Source: Oerskovia paurometabola (GTDB taxonomy: Bacteria > Actinomycetota > Actinomycetes > Actinomycetales > Cellulomonadaceae). From it: DNA of 64,000 bases. Shown one piece after another: positions 22,617 through 31,253 of this stretch. A model generated the notes under the pieces. It saw only the letters and a list, made by a program, of their open reading frames with translations, was not told where the DNA came from and ran no database searches. Every line of letters begins with the position of its first letter. The first letter of the stretch is position 1. Made by a program: the position numbers and the translations under genes. The stretch covers positions 4,154,001 through 4,218,000 of the forward strand of contig NZ_JAFBBV010000001.1 of the NCBI RefSeq assembly GCF_016907365.1, read 5' to 3'.

Positions 22617-25250
22617 ATGACCACCCCCACCGGCCTGACCGCCGGCCCGACGCTCGTCGAGGTCGACCTCGCGATCGAGGGCATGACGTGCGCGTCGTGC
22701 GTCGCGCGCGTCGAGAAGCGGCTCAACCGCGTCGACGGCGTCGAGGCCACCGTGAACCTGCCGCTCGAGAGCGCGCACGTCGTGCTCCCCGAGGGAGTGA
22801 CGGACGCCGAGCTCGTCGCTGCCGTCGAGAAGGCCGGCTACCAGGCGCGGGTCACGGGGCGTCGCGCGGCAGCGCCTGCGGTCGGGGCGGCGCCTGCGCC
22901 CGAACCTGTCCCCGTCGTGTCAGAACAAGCGAGCACCCCGGCTCACGCTGGTTCTGACGACCCGGCTTCGGACGACCCGGCTTCCGACGACCCGGCGGCG
23001 GCCGGGACCGCGCCCACCGCGACCGACACCTCGGCCCCCACGCGCGACCGCGGCGCCGACCTCGGGCGCCGCCTCAAGGTCGCCGCGGTCCTCACGCTGC
23101 CGGTCGTGCTGCTGTCGATGGTCCCTGCCCTGCAGTTCCCGGGCTGGCAGTGGGTCGTCACGGCCCTCGCGCTGCCCGTCGTCACGTGGGGTGCGTGGCC
23201 CTTCCACACCGCCGCCTTCCGCGCGGCCCGCCACGGCGCCTCGACCATGGACACGCTCGTGTCGATCGGCGTGGTCGCCGCGACCCTGTGGTCCCTGTGG
23301 GCCCTGCTGCTGGGCGGCGCGGGCGAGATCGGCATGCGCATGTCGGTCTCTCTGCTGCCCTCGCGCGCGCACGGCTCCATGCCCGAGCTCTACTTCGAGG
23401 TCGCGGCCGTCGTCACGACGTTCCTCCTCGCGGGCCGCTGGTCCGAGCACCGCTCGCGCCGCAAGGCCGGCGACGCGCTGCGCTCCCTGCTCGCGATGGG
23501 CGCCAAGGACGCCGAGCGCGTCACGACCGGTCCCGACGGCCAGCGCGTGACCGAGCGCGTGCCCGTCGCGGCCCTGCGCGAGGGCGACCTGTTCACGGTC
23601 CGCCCGGGCGAGAAGGTCGCGACCGACGGCGTCGTGGTCGAGGGCGCCTCCGCCGTCGACACCTCGCTCCTGACGGGCGAGCCCGTGCCCGTCGACGTGA
23701 CGCCCGGCGACGACGTCACGGGCGCGACCGTCAACACCTCGGGCCACCTGCTCGTCCGCGCGACGCGCGTGGGCGAGGAGACGACGCTCGCGCAGATCGG
23801 TCGCCTCGTGAGCCAGGCGCAGACGGGCAAGGCCCCCGTGCAGCGCCTCGCGGACCGGATCTCGGCGGTGTTCGTGCCGATCGTCCTGGTCCTGGCCGTG
23901 CTCACCCTGGGGGGCTGGCTGCTCGCGGGGGCGAGCACGCAGTTCGCCTTCACGGCCGCCGTGGCCGTGCTGATCATCGCGTGCCCGTGCGCCCTGGGCC
24001 TCGCGACGCCGACCGCCCTGCTCGTCGGCACGGGGCGTGGCGCCCAGCTCGGCATCCTCATCAAGGGCCCCGAGGTCCTCGAGTCCACGCGCCGTGTCGA
24101 GGTGATCGTGCTCGACAAGACCGGCACCGTGACGCAGGGCCGCATGGCCCTCGAGCGCGTGGTCACCCGCGAGGGCACGCTCGACCTGTCCTCGGACGCG
24201 GCGAGGGCCGCAGCAGGCTCGTCGAGCGAGGCGCCCGACGCCGCCGCCCGCCACGCCCTGCGCCTCGCCGGCGCGGTGGAGGGGCTCAGCGAGCACCCGA
24301 TCGCGCAGGCGATCGCATCTGCTGCCACGCGAGTCTCAGGGAGCGTCGACGACCCCTCGGCCGGTGCGCCCGTCGAGACCGGGGCCGACGGCGTCGTCAT
24401 CGGTTCCGCGCAGGTCTTCGACTTCGTGAGCTCCCCTGGCGGCGGCGTGAGCGGCCTGGTCCGCACCGCGCACTCGGGCCTGTCCCCCGCAGGCGCGCTC
24501 AACGCGCAGCGGGTCCTGGTCGGGCGCCCGTCGTGGCTCGCCGAGCAGGGCGTCGCGTTCGACGTGCCAGAACCAGCGAGGCCTCAGGGTCACGCCCGCA
24601 CTGACAACGCGGGGACCGACCTGCGCCGCGCGTTCGACGAGGCCGAGGCCACGGGCGCGACCGCCGTCGTCGTCGCCTGGAACGGAACCGCCCAGGGCGT
24701 CCTCGTCCTGCGCGACCCCGTCAAGGAGACCTCGGCCCAGGCCGTGGCCGAGCTCCGCGCGCTGGGGCTGCGTCCGATCCTCCTCACGGGCGACAACGCG
24801 GGCGCGGCGCGGGTCGCCGCCCGGCAGGTCGGCATCGCGGAGGAGGACGTGATCGCGCAGGTCCTGCCGCAGGACAAGGTCGACGTCGTCGCACGCCTGC
24901 GCGCCGAAGGTCGGGTCGTCGCGATGGTCGGGGACGGCGTGAACGACGCCGCCGCGCTCGCCGGGGCCGACCTCGGCCTGGCCATGGGCACGGGCACCGA
25001 CGTCGCGATCGAGGCGAGCGACATCACGCTGGTCCGCGGCGACCTGCGCGCGACCGCGACGGCGATCCGGCTCTCTCGCCAGACGCTGCGCGTCATCAAG
25101 CAGAACCTGTTCTGGGCCTTCGCCTACAACGTAGCCGCGATCCCGCTCGCCGCCGCCGGGCTGCTCAACCCGATGATCGCGGGGGCCGCGATGGCGATGA
25201 GCTCGGTCCTGGTCGTCGGCAACTCGCTGCGCCTGCGCCGAGCGGGCTGA
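22617..25250 (+). CDS. copA: P1B-type copper-exporting ATPase
   Basis: An 877-residue Cu(I)-pumping ATPase of the cytoplasmic membrane. It has one N-terminal HMA domain (GMTCASC, about residue 22), eight predicted membrane helices, the CPC metal gate in [13 protein letters not shown], the phosphatase TGEP, the phosphorylated DKTGT, the HP motif in SEHPIAQ and the hinge [13 protein letters not shown] at 22617 follows GAGGAG. Two copies of the GTCAGAAC palindrome are translated in it. One lies at residues about 101-114 in the linker before helix 1, next to repeated ASDDP units. The other lies at about 650-663 in the nucleotide-binding domain loop. Both fall in non-conserved loops. Confidence 0.95.
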   Translation: MTTPTGLTAGPTLVEVDLAIEGMTCASCVARVEKRLNRVDGVEATVNLPLESAHVVLPEGVTDAELVAAVEKAGYQARVTGRRAAAPAVGAAPAPEPVPVVSEQASTPAHAGSDDPASDDPASDDPAAAGTAPTATDTSAPTRDRGADLGRRLKVAAVLTLPVVLLSMVPALQFPGWQWVVTALALPVVTWGAWPFHTAAFRAARHGASTMDTLVSIGVVAATLWSLWALLLGGAGEIGMRMSVSLLPSRAHGSMPELYFEVAAVVTTFLLAGRWSEHRSRRKAGDALRSLLAMGAKDAERVTTGPDGQRVTERVPVAALREGDLFTVRPGEKVATDGVVVEGASAVDTSLLTGEPVPVDVTPGDDVTGATVNTSGHLLVRATRVGEETTLAQIGRLVSQAQTGKAPVQRLADRISAVFVPIVLVLAVLTLGGWLLAGASTQFAFTAAVAVLIIACPCALGLATPTALLVGTGRGAQLGILIKGPEVLESTRRVEVIVLDKTGTVTQGRMALERVVTREGTLDLSSDAARAAAGSSSEAPDAAARHALRLAGAVEGLSEHPIAQAIASAATRVSGSVDDPSAGAPVETGADGVVIGSAQVFDFVSSPGGGVSGLVRTAHSGLSPAGALNAQRVLVGRPSWLAEQGVAFDVPEPARPQGHARTDNAGTDLRRAFDEAEATGATAVVVAWNGTAQGVLVLRDPVKETSAQAVAELRALGLRPILLTGDNAGAARVAARQVGIAEEDVIAQVLPQDKVDVVARLRAEGRVVAMVGDGVNDAAALAGADLGLAMGTGTDVAIEASDITLVRGDLRATATAIRLSRQTLRVIKQNLFWAFAYNVAAIPLAAAGLLNPMIAGAAMAMSSVLVVGNSLRLRRAG
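22917..22958. repeat. GTCAGAAC-family palindrome inside copA (linker copy)
   Basis: GTCAGAACAAGCGAGC pairs with GCTCACGCTGGTTCTGAC around ACCCCG. It is translated in frame between the HMA domain and the first membrane helix and is followed by three near-identical 15-base units coding ASDDP. Confidence 0.8.
24564..24604. repeat. GTCAGAAC-family palindrome inside copA (N-domain copy, degenerate)
   Basis: GTGCCAGAACCAGCGAGG, then CAGGGTCACGC, then CGCACTGACA keep the order and spacing of the other copies, with more mismatches. The DNA is translated in frame as [13 protein letters not shown] in a loop of the nucleotide-binding domain. Confidence 0.6.
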
Positions 25251-25287
25251 ACCCGGCTGCCCCCGGCTGCCCCCGGCTGAACCCGGC

Positions 25288-25348
25288 TGCCGAGAACGAG
25301 GTGGAGGTCGTCATCGTGAGGATGGCGACCTCAACCTCGTTCTCGGCA
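25288..25348. repeat. GCCGA-family palindrome between convergent copA and RHH genes
   Basis: TGCCGAGAACGAGGTGGAGG plus TCG pairs with CGA plus CCTCAACCTCGTTCTCGGCA with one mismatch, around a 15-base loop. The outer arms are nearly identical to those at 46385-46445. Four CCCGGCTG direct repeats precede it. It probably terminates both genes. Confidence 0.8.
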
Positions 25349-25371
25349 CTCTGCTCGGCAGCGAGTGCCGG

Positions 25372-25776
25372 TCAGTCCGCCGACGGGCGGCCCGGGCGGC
25401 GCGGCGGACGCACGTCTCGTGGGAGCCGCCCCTCGGCGTCGAGTGCCCGGCGCAGCACCATGTCGATCTGCGCGTTGACGCTCCGCAGCTCGTCCGACGC
25501 CCAGCGCGCGAGCGCGTCGTGAACCGCCGGGTCGAGGCGCAGCAGGACCTGCTTCCGGTCGGTCCGGGGGCGTCGCGGCGCACCCTCACGCCCGGCGTCC
25601 GCACCGCCGTCGGGCCCACCCACGCGCGGCGCACCCTCACGCCCGACGTCCGCACCGCCGTCGGGCCCACCCACGCGCGACGCACCCTCACGCCCGGCGT
25701 CCGCTCCGCCGTCGGGCCCCTGCGCGCCGGCCCCCGGCGACCCGCCGGGGGCGGGTGCCGGGACCTCGGGGGTCAC
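25372..25776 (-). CDS. Ribbon-helix-helix (Arc-like) regulator coupled to the SPFH gene
   Basis: A 134-residue protein. The C-terminal part, RKQVLLRLDPAVHDALARWA and the following helix ending NAQIDMVLRRAL, is a ribbon-helix-helix DNA-binding fold as in Arc/CopG proteins. The N-terminal half is a run of 17-residue repeats (GGPDGGADAGREGAPRV type) encoded by a 51-bp minisatellite. GTG at 25776 overlaps the TGA of the SPFH gene, so the two are translationally coupled. A TATCA-type inverted-repeat operator stands upstream of the SPFH gene and may be its target. An antitoxin role is unlikely because no toxin gene is adjacent. Confidence 0.75.
   Translation of the reverse strand: MTPEVPAPAPGGSPGAGAQGPDGGADAGREGASRVGGPDGGADVGREGAPRVGGPDGGADAGREGAPRRPRTDRKQVLLRLDPAVHDALARWASDELRSVNAQIDMVLRRALDAEGRLPRDVRPPRRPGRPSAD
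25579..25720. repeat. 51-bp minisatellite in the RHH gene
   Basis: Two full 51-base units (25579-25629 and 25630-25680) and most of a third are over 90 % identical. They code for 17-residue Gly/Asp/Arg-rich repeats in the disordered N-terminal half of the regulator. The unit number is likely to vary between strains. Confidence 0.85.
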
Positions 25777-26723
25777 GAGTAGAGCGACCCGGCGTTGACG
25801 ACGGGGGTCGCGCGGCTGTCGCTGCACAGCACGACGAGGAGGTTCGACACCATGGCGGCGCGGCGCTCGTCGTCGAGCGTGACGATCGACTCGGCCTCGA
25901 GGCGCTGGAGCGCGTCCTCGACCATGGACACGGCACCCTCGACGATCCTCGACCGGGCCGCGATGATCGCCCCGGCCTGCTGGCGCTGCAGCATGGCCTG
26001 CGCGATCTCGGGGGCGTACGCGAGGTTGGAGATGCGGGCCTCGATGACCTCGACGCCCGCCACCACGACACGTGCGGCGACCTCCGCGGCGATCTCCGCC
26101 GACACGACCTCCGTCGCGCCGCGCAGCGACTGCTCGCCGGCCTCGGCGTCGTCGTACGGGTGGGACATGGCCACGTGACGCAGCGCCGACTCGGCCTGGA
26201 CGCGGACGAAGTCGGTGTAGTCCTCGACGGCGAAGCTCGCCTTCGCGGTGTCGGCCACCTGCCACACGACGATCGCCGCGATGTTGATCGGGTTGCCGTC
26301 GGCGTCGTTGACCTTGAGCTCGCTCGTCTCGAAGTTGCGGACGCGGACGGACACGCGCTTGCGCGTCGAGAGCGGCACGGTGGCGACGAGCCCGGTACGG
26401 CGGATCGTCCCGAGGTACCGGCCGAAGAACTGGACGACGAGCGTCTGGCCCGGGTTGATGACCTTGACGGCGGTGAGCACGAGGAGACCGAGCACGATCG
26501 CGACCACGCCGAGCAGGGTGCCGACCGGGGTGCTGCTCATGAACAGGGGGACCGACCCGCCGAGAAGGGCGAGGACGAGGAGGATCGCGAGGCCACCTCC
26601 GCCGGCGCCGAGCGACCACGCGGGCTGCTCGGTGACGTCCACGCGGGTGCCGTCGTGCCCGACGGGGCGTCCGCTCGGCTCTCCGCCCAGGGACTCCTGC
26701 GGGGGGACGGTGGTGTCGCTCAT
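25773..26723 (-). CDS. SPFH/band-7 domain membrane protein
   Basis: A 316-residue protein. Two adjacent membrane segments (about residues 35-55 and 60-80) are followed by the SPFH core ([20 protein letters not shown], then [40 protein letters not shown]) and a C-terminal helical region. Band-7 proteins form membrane scaffolds and microdomains. ATG at 26723 has GAGAGGA upstream. The stop overlaps the GTG of the RHH regulator. A second SPFH-type protein in the window (9829-11031) belongs to a different subfamily with no membrane helix. Confidence 0.85.
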   Translation of the reverse strand: MSDTTVPPQESLGGEPSGRPVGHDGTRVDVTEQPAWSLGAGGGGLAILLVLALLGGSVPLFMSSTPVGTLLGVVAIVLGLLVLTAVKVINPGQTLVVQFFGRYLGTIRRTGLVATVPLSTRKRVSVRVRNFETSELKVNDADGNPINIAAIVVWQVADTAKASFAVEDYTDFVRVQAESALRHVAMSHPYDDAEAGEQSLRGATEVVSAEIAAEVAARVVVAGVEVIEARISNLAYAPEIAQAMLQRQQAGAIIAARSRIVEGAVSMVEDALQRLEAESIVTLDDERRAAMVSNLLVVLCSDSRATPVVNAGSLYS

Positions 26724-26767
26724 GACGTGTTCCTCTCGTCGCTGACGGGTGCCGGGCGCCCCGCGTC

Positions 26768-26784
26768 TATCAAAGTGATATCAC
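26768..26784 (-). promoter_or_regulatory. TATCA inverted-repeat operator/promoter of the SPFH-RHH pair
   Basis: TATCA-AAG-TGATA overlaps GTGATATCAC, giving three TATCA/TGATA half-sites within 17 bases in an AT-rich island 45 bases before the SPFH start. Ribbon-helix-helix proteins typically bind short repeated half-sites of this kind, so autoregulation by the coupled RHH protein is a reasonable inference. Confidence 0.55.
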
Positions 26785-26826
26785 ATTAACGCGGCGGGCG
26801 GAATCGAGGTGCGCAGCGCCGTCGGC

Positions 26827-26910
26827 GCCGAACATGCGGTTACCGCTGCCCGAGCATGCGGTGGGCGTCGCGAATCACGGGATTCACGACGCCCACCGCA
26901 TGCTCGGCGC
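26827..26910. repeat. Compound GCCGA-family palindrome downstream of the ABC exporter operon
   Basis: A direct copy, GCCGAACATGCGGTTACCG, is followed by a hairpin (26851-26906). Its arms CGAGCATGCGGTGGGCGTCG and CGACGCCCACCGCATGCTCG pair perfectly and extend inward through GAATC/GATTC. The arrangement matches 11800-11879 closely. It should terminate the operon ending at 26933. Confidence 0.8.
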
Positions 26911-26932
26911 CCGGACGGGGCGGACGGGGGGC

Positions 26933-27733
26933 CTACTTGAAGCGGCGGCCCTCGTCGCGGCGGTACGCCCACACCGCCAGGACCGCGAACACCACGGTCC
27001 ACCCCAGCAGCACGACCCACGCGAGCGCGTACGCCGGCTCGCCCGTGAGCGCCTGGACCAGCAGGTCGCGGCCGGCGCGCGTGGGGGTGGCCATCGAGAT
27101 CGCGTCGAGCCACGGCGGGAACAGGAACGGCGGCAGGAACAGCCCGCCCGCGAACGCGAGCGGGAACAGGATGACCTGCACCACGGGCAGCGCGGCCTTG
27201 GCCGAGAGCGAGTACCCGATCGCGATGCCCAGCAGCACGAACGGCACCGACACGAGCAGCACCGTCCCCACGCCCGCGAGCAGCTGGGGCCACGTGACGC
27301 TCGCAGCGGTCAGGAGCCACCCGATGAGGATGAGCGGCACGAGCCCGAACAGCGAGAAGACCCCGCCGTTGAGGATGCGCGCGACCATGCGCGGCGCGGG
27401 GCCCGCGGGCAGCGAGCGCAGGAACGGGTCGAACGGCAGCGCCCGGTCCTCCGCGACGCCCAGCCCGTAGGTGAACAGGCTCGCGGAGCAGATCGCGAAC
27501 AGCCCGAGCGACGCGACGGCCGTGGTCGCCGCGACGGGGTCGCCCGCGACCTCCTTCTGCGGCACGACGAAGAAGAACATCGCGAGCGCAGGGAACAGCA
27601 GGTTCCCGAGGACCGCGATGGGCACGCGCACGGTCTCGAGGAACTGGTACTTGAGGTGGATCCAGGTGAGGGTCGCGGCGCTGGGCGGGCGCCCGCTCAC
27701 GCCGGGGGTCGTGGTGGCTGCGTGGGTGCTCAT
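26933..27733 (-). CDS. ABC-2 type transporter permease
   Basis: A 266-residue membrane protein with six hydrophobic helices (for example IAVLGNLLFPALAMFFFVVP and FPLAFAGGLFLPPFLFP), matching the ABC2_membrane family of drug/lipid exporters. The PPFLFPPWLDAISMATPTRAG stretch before the last helix is typical of DrrB/NodJ-type permeases. ATG at 27733 overlaps the stop of the ATPase gene. It is the last gene of a four-gene operon with its own winged-helix regulator. The exported compound cannot be predicted. Confidence 0.88.
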   Translation of the reverse strand: MSTHAATTTPGVSGRPPSAATLTWIHLKYQFLETVRVPIAVLGNLLFPALAMFFFVVPQKEVAGDPVAATTAVASLGLFAICSASLFTYGLGVAEDRALPFDPFLRSLPAGPAPRMVARILNGGVFSLFGLVPLILIGWLLTAASVTWPQLLAGVGTVLLVSVPFVLLGIAIGYSLSAKAALPVVQVILFPLAFAGGLFLPPFLFPPWLDAISMATPTRAGRDLLVQALTGEPAYALAWVVLLGWTVVFAVLAVWAYRRDEGRRFK

Positions 27734-28797
27734 CGCGCGCTCTCCTCCTCGGAGGTCTGCTGGTCCGCGGCGCCCGACGGCGTCGCGCCCGTCGGGGTCC
27801 CGGCCTCGCCGTGGTCGGTGGGTGCTGCGCGGGAGACCATCTGCTCGAACGCCTCCTCGAGGCTCGCGCCCCGGATCTCGAGCCCGTGGAACGGCAGACC
27901 CGACGTCACGAGCGTGCGGACCAGCTCGTCGGCGTCGGCCGTGTACAGCTCGTAGCGCCAGGCGCCGGACTCCCCCGCGTCCTTGTCTGCGGCGCGCTCG
28001 GACCGCACCACGCCCGGCAGGTCGGTCCCCAGGTCAGCGGTGCTGCGCACGACCACGCGCCGCAGCCCGACGCGGCGCAGGATCGCGTCGAGCGTGTCGT
28101 CGGCCTTGACCACGCCCTGGTCGATCACGACGACGCGCTGCGCGAGCGCCTGCACCTCCTCGAGGTAGTGGCTCGTGAGGAGCACGGTCCCGCCGCCCGC
28201 GTGGTACTCGCGGATCGCGGCCCACAGCGCCTGGCGTGCGCCGACGTCGAGGCCCGTGGTGGGCTCGTCGAGCAGCACGACCCGCGGGCGCCCGACGAGC
28301 GAGAGCGCGACCGCGAGGCGTCGCTTCTGCCCGCCGGACATGGCCCCGGTCTGGCGCCCGGCGAGGTCGGACAGCCCGAACTGCTCGAGCAGCTCGCCCG
28401 TGGGCACGGGGTTCGCGTAGTGCTTGCCGACGAAGTCGACGACCTCGCGCACCTTGAGCGTCGCGGGCAGGCCTGTCTCCTGCGGCGTGAGGCCCAGGCC
28501 TTGGCGGGACGAGGCGTCGCGCGGGTCGCCGCCGAAGAGGCGCACGACGCCCGAGTCCGGCTTGCGCTGCCCGCTCACGAGCGAGAGCAGCGTCGACTTC
28601 CCGGCGCCGTTGGGGCCCAGGAGCCCGACGAGCTCCCCGGCCCCGACCTCGAGGGTCACGTCGTCGAGCGCGACGACCTCGCCGAAGTGGCGGGTCACGT
28701 GCTGCGCGGACACGAGGGACCCGTGCGGCACGGCCGGGCCTCCTCGTGTCGCGGCGGCAGCCCGCCCCGGACTGACGGCTGAGTGCTGGCTGGTCAC
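27730..28797 (-). CDS. ABC transporter ATP-binding protein (DrrA-like)
   Basis: A 355-residue ATPase. Walker A is GPNGAGKST, the Q-loop lies in LTPQETGLP, the signature is MSGGQKRRLAVALSL, Walker B is VVLLDEPTTGLD, and the switch His is in LTSHYLEEV. After the nucleotide-binding domain (about residues 30-235) a 100-residue C-terminal domain precedes a Ser/Glu-rich tail. It energises the ABC-2 permease encoded next, with a stop-start overlap. GTG at 28797 overlaps the stop of the regulator gene. Confidence 0.92.
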   Translation of the reverse strand: MTSQHSAVSPGRAAAATRGGPAVPHGSLVSAQHVTRHFGEVVALDDVTLEVGAGELVGLLGPNGAGKSTLLSLVSGQRKPDSGVVRLFGGDPRDASSRQGLGLTPQETGLPATLKVREVVDFVGKHYANPVPTGELLEQFGLSDLAGRQTGAMSGGQKRRLAVALSLVGRPRVVLLDEPTTGLDVGARQALWAAIREYHAGGGTVLLTSHYLEEVQALAQRVVVIDQGVVKADDTLDAILRRVGLRRVVVRSTADLGTDLPGVVRSERAADKDAGESGAWRYELYTADADELVRTLVTSGLPFHGLEIRGASLEEAFEQMVSRAAPTDHGEAGTPTGATPSGAADQQTSEEESAR

Positions 28798-29099
28798 GAT
28801 CCGGCTCCTCTCAGGAGCATGCTCAGGGACTCGGTGTAGACCTCGAAGGCGCGGCGCCCGCGGGGGGTGAGGCTGATGTAGGTGGCCGGGGTGCGGCCCT
28901 CGTGGGTCTTGGTGACGGTCACGTACTCGGCGTCCTCGAGCTTGCGCAGGTGCGTCGAGAGGTTGCCTGCGGTCATGTCGAGGAGCTTGCGGAGCTTGGG
29001 GAACGCGATCTGGTCGCCCGCGCCCAGCGCCGAGAGCGTCGCGACGACGCGCAGCCGCGCCTGGGCGTGGATGACCGGGTCGAGCTCGACGTCAGGCAC
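28794..29099 (-). CDS. Winged-helix transcriptional regulator of the ABC exporter operon
   Basis: A 101-residue protein with the DNA-binding core LRVVATLSALGAGDQIAFPK, then LDMTAGNLSTHLRKLEDAEY and a wing VTVTKTHEGRTPATYISLTP. The pattern is that of ArsR/MarR-like winged-helix proteins of the group usually paired with DrrAB-type transporters. No metal-binding Cys is present. GTG at 29099 overlaps the membrane-protein gene by eight bases, and the stop overlaps the ATPase GTG. The inverted repeats at 29869-29893 upstream of the operon are the likely operator. Confidence 0.85.
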   Translation of the reverse strand: MPDVELDPVIHAQARLRVVATLSALGAGDQIAFPKLRKLLDMTAGNLSTHLRKLEDAEYVTVTKTHEGRTPATYISLTPRGRRAFEVYTESLSMLLRGAGS

Positions 29100-29841
29100 G
29101 AGCCCCTCCCGCGATCCGGCGCCGCGTCCGTACGCGCAGGACCTGTTCGACGAGCGCCATGAGCAGGAACCCGCCACCGCCTGCGGCGGCCATGACGAGG
29201 TAGAGGCCGGGCAGGCCCACGATCGTCGCGGCCCCGGCGACGAGCAGGATCCACACGCCCAGGACGTACAGGCGCACCTCCTGCCACATGGCCCCGCCTG
29301 CGAGGTACATGATCCCGACGACCAGGCACGACAGGGAGTTGCTCGCGAGGGACATGACCTCGGGGCTCGCCCCGGCGCGGGCGAGCCCGCCCAGGACCAT
29401 GCTCATGGCTGCGAACGAGATGAACCAGGCCCAGCCGTAGAGCGCGCCCGAGCGGGCGCTCGCGCCGCGCACGCCGCTCACGCGGGTCATGATGTGCACG
29501 ATCGTGATCGCCACGGCGCCCACGATGAGGAAGGTGAAGGCGAGGAGGGCCCAGGGCTCGGGCTGCCCGACGACGTCGCTCGCCCCGATCTGCAGGGTCG
29601 CCGTGGCGGGAGGGGCGGCCGAGCGCAGCGAGCTGACGTAGAGCGTCGTGTAGCCCAGGAGCCAGGCCAGCCCCCAGACGCCGTAGAGGACCCGGCCGTC
29701 GGGTTCGACGTCCTTGGCCTTCTCCTGCTGGGCCGCGATGAGGCGCAGGCTCGCGGCGGGGTCGAGCGGCTGGTCGTCGTCGGGCCCCTGGGCGGGTCCG
29801 GCGGGCCGGTCGGACGTCTGGTCGGGCATCTGGTCCGGCAC
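29092..29841 (-). CDS. Multi-pass membrane protein of unknown function, first gene of the ABC exporter operon
   Basis: A 249-residue protein with a Pro/Asp/Gln-rich cytoplasmic start (about 45 residues) and six predicted membrane helices (for example LYGVWGLAWLLGYTTLYVSS and LYLVMAAAGGGGFLLMALVE). I do not recognise the family beyond similar proteins that accompany winged-helix regulators and exporters. GTG at 29841 has a strong GGAGGAGGAG upstream; an ATG four codons in is the alternative. It leads a tightly overlapping operon with regulator, ATPase and permease, so it may sense or help export the same compound. Confidence 0.7.
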   Translation of the reverse strand: MPDQMPDQTSDRPAGPAQGPDDDQPLDPAASLRLIAAQQEKAKDVEPDGRVLYGVWGLAWLLGYTTLYVSSLRSAAPPATATLQIGASDVVGQPEPWALLAFTFLIVGAVAITIVHIMTRVSGVRGASARSGALYGWAWFISFAAMSMVLGGLARAGASPEVMSLASNSLSCLVVGIMYLAGGAMWQEVRLYVLGVWILLVAGAATIVGLPGLYLVMAAAGGGGFLLMALVEQVLRVRTRRRIAGGARA

Positions 29842-29868
29842 AGGGGCTCCTCCTCCACGAGGATTGTG

Positions 29869-29893
29869 GTTTGTGTTGCAAACTACTTTGTAG
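29869..29893 (-). promoter_or_regulatory. Operator pair upstream of the ABC exporter operon
   Basis: GTTTG-TGTTG-CAAAC (29869-29883) and CTAC-TTT-GTAG (29883-29893) are two perfect inverted repeats sharing one base, in an AT-rich stretch 28-52 bases before the operon start. They are the best candidate target for the winged-helix regulator encoded in the operon. Confidence 0.6.
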
Positions 29894-29930
29894 CCTGCCA
29901 GGAGTACGGCCTGCGCGCAAGAGCCTCCCT

Positions 29931-29996
29931 ACGCCGAGAAGTGAGTTGAGGCCCCTGATCCACGTGGATCAGGGGCCTCAACTCACTTCTCGGCGT
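29931..29996. repeat. Perfect 66-bp palindrome (GCCGA family)
   Basis: Every base from 29931 to 29963 pairs with its partner from 29996 back to 29964, with no loop: the arms start ACGCCGAGAAGTGAGTTGAG and the centre is CCACGTGG. It lies downstream of the Thr/Pro-rich membrane protein gene (stop at 30022). The outer sequence GCCGAGAAGTGAGTTGAGG resembles the arms at 25288 and 46385. Confidence 0.9.
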
Positions 29997-30021
29997 CAGG
30001 CGAGGACGGAGCTGCTGCGCG

Positions 30022-31137
30022 TCAGGACGTCGCGGAGCCCGAGGTCCCGGTCCCCGGAGTGCTCCCGGCCCCCGTGCCTGCACCTGTGCCGGGCTGCTGC
30101 TCGAGGTCGGTGGCTCCTGAGCCGGAACCCGCACCCGTGCCACCGGTCCCGCCAGTGTCGCCGCCCGTCCCCGGCGTCGGGTTCGGCTCCGGCGTGACAG
30201 GCGTGGTCGGCTCGGGCTCCGGGGTGGTCGGCGCGTCGGTCGGCGCCTGGGTCGGGACCTCGCTCGGGGCCGGGCTCGGCGTCGTGCCCGAGCTCGGCGC
30301 GTCGGTCGAGTTGTCCGTCGTGTCGCCGGTCGTGTCTCCCGTGTCTCCGGTCGTCGCGGGCTCGCGCGAGACGACGTGGCTGATCGACGTGCCCGAGCCC
30401 TCCTCGCCGCGCAGGATCTCGCTCAGCGGGCGTCCGGCGACGACCTCGACGAGCGTCACGCCCACGATCAGCACGAGGAAGACACCGACGGCCGAGAGGA
30501 TCAGCGTCTTGCGGCTCGGACGGCGGGACGTCGTGTCGTCGCCGTCCGTGTCGTCGCCGTCCGTGTCGTCGCCGTCCCGGGTGTCGTCCGAGGTGACGCC
30601 GTCCTGCTGGCCGTCCGTGCCGTCGTCGGGCCCGTCCGTGGCCGCGGTGCGCAGGTCGTCGAGGCGCGTGCCGCCCACGTCGTCGGCCGAGAGGACCGCG
30701 GTGTCGGCAGCCTGACCGTCCGCGCCGACCGCGGGCAGCACACCGGTGCTCTCTGTGGTGTCGTCCGCGCGACCGTCGCTCGCCGAGTGCGACCCCGCGA
30801 GCGTCGGCAGCAGGACCTTGCGGCCGTTCTTGCCCACGGGCAGCACCACGCCCGCCTTCATCGCGGCCTTCATCTGCCGACGCGTCTTGAGGATCGAACG
30901 CGTGTAGAGGTTGTTCCCGACGACCGTCAGGACCGACGCCACGCCCGCACCGATGATCGTCCCGGCCACGCCCAGGTAGGACAGCAGGACCGTCGAGCTC
31001 ACGGCAGCGAGCGCGCTCGCGACGACCTGCGTGACGGAGAGGCCTGGCGGCTTCTCGTCGAGGTCGTCGTCGGCGGCGCCCGGTGCGGGGGCGTCTCGGG
31101 CGGTCGGGCTGATGGAGGGGGGTCTGTGCGAAGTCAC
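30022..31137 (-). CDS. Membrane protein with Asp/Thr/Pro-rich low-complexity regions
   Basis: A 371-residue protein. Residues about 33-75 are hydrophobic (VTQVVASALAAVSSTVLLSY and following). A linker with repeated DDTDG units is encoded by 15-bp tandem repeats near 30540-30585. It is followed by a clear membrane helix (TLILSAVGVFLVLIVGVTLV, about residues 213-232) and a 130-residue extracytoplasmic tail rich in Thr, Pro, Gly and Ser. The tail looks like a cell-wall-spanning, possibly O-glycosylated stalk. No catalytic motif is seen. GTG at 31137 follows GGGAGGA at good spacing. It diverges from the CPBP protease gene. Function is unknown. Confidence 0.7.
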   Translation of the reverse strand: MTSHRPPSISPTARDAPAPGAADDDLDEKPPGLSVTQVVASALAAVSSTVLLSYLGVAGTIIGAGVASVLTVVGNNLYTRSILKTRRQMKAAMKAGVVLPVGKNGRKVLLPTLAGSHSASDGRADDTTESTGVLPAVGADGQAADTAVLSADDVGGTRLDDLRTAATDGPDDGTDGQQDGVTSDDTRDGDDTDGDDTDGDDTTSRRPSRKTLILSAVGVFLVLIVGVTLVEVVAGRPLSEILRGEEGSGTSISHVVSREPATTGDTGDTTGDTTDNSTDAPSSGTTPSPAPSEVPTQAPTDAPTTPEPEPTTPVTPEPNPTPGTGGDTGGTGGTGAGSGSGATDLEQQPGTGAGTGAGSTPGTGTSGSATS

Positions 31138-31241
31138 GGTCCTCCCAGGGTAGGAAACGCGTCTGCACGCCCTCCGGACGCCTGTTGACCAACCGACGAG
31201 GATTGTGTGAAGACCGCGCAGCGCTCCCCCGCGGCGGGTGC

Positions 31242-31247
31242 TATAAC
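31242..31247 (+). promoter_or_regulatory. -10 box of a leaderless CPBP gene
   Basis: TATAAC ends seven bases before the GTG at 31254, so transcription should start at or next to the start codon. No Shine-Dalgarno sequence is present. Confidence 0.6.
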
Positions 31248-31253
31248 GGCCAG

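Noticed and set aside
25372..26723. A toxin-antitoxin pair formed by the RHH protein
   Set aside because: The coupled neighbour is a band-7 membrane protein, not a toxin, and no small toxin-like gene is adjacent.
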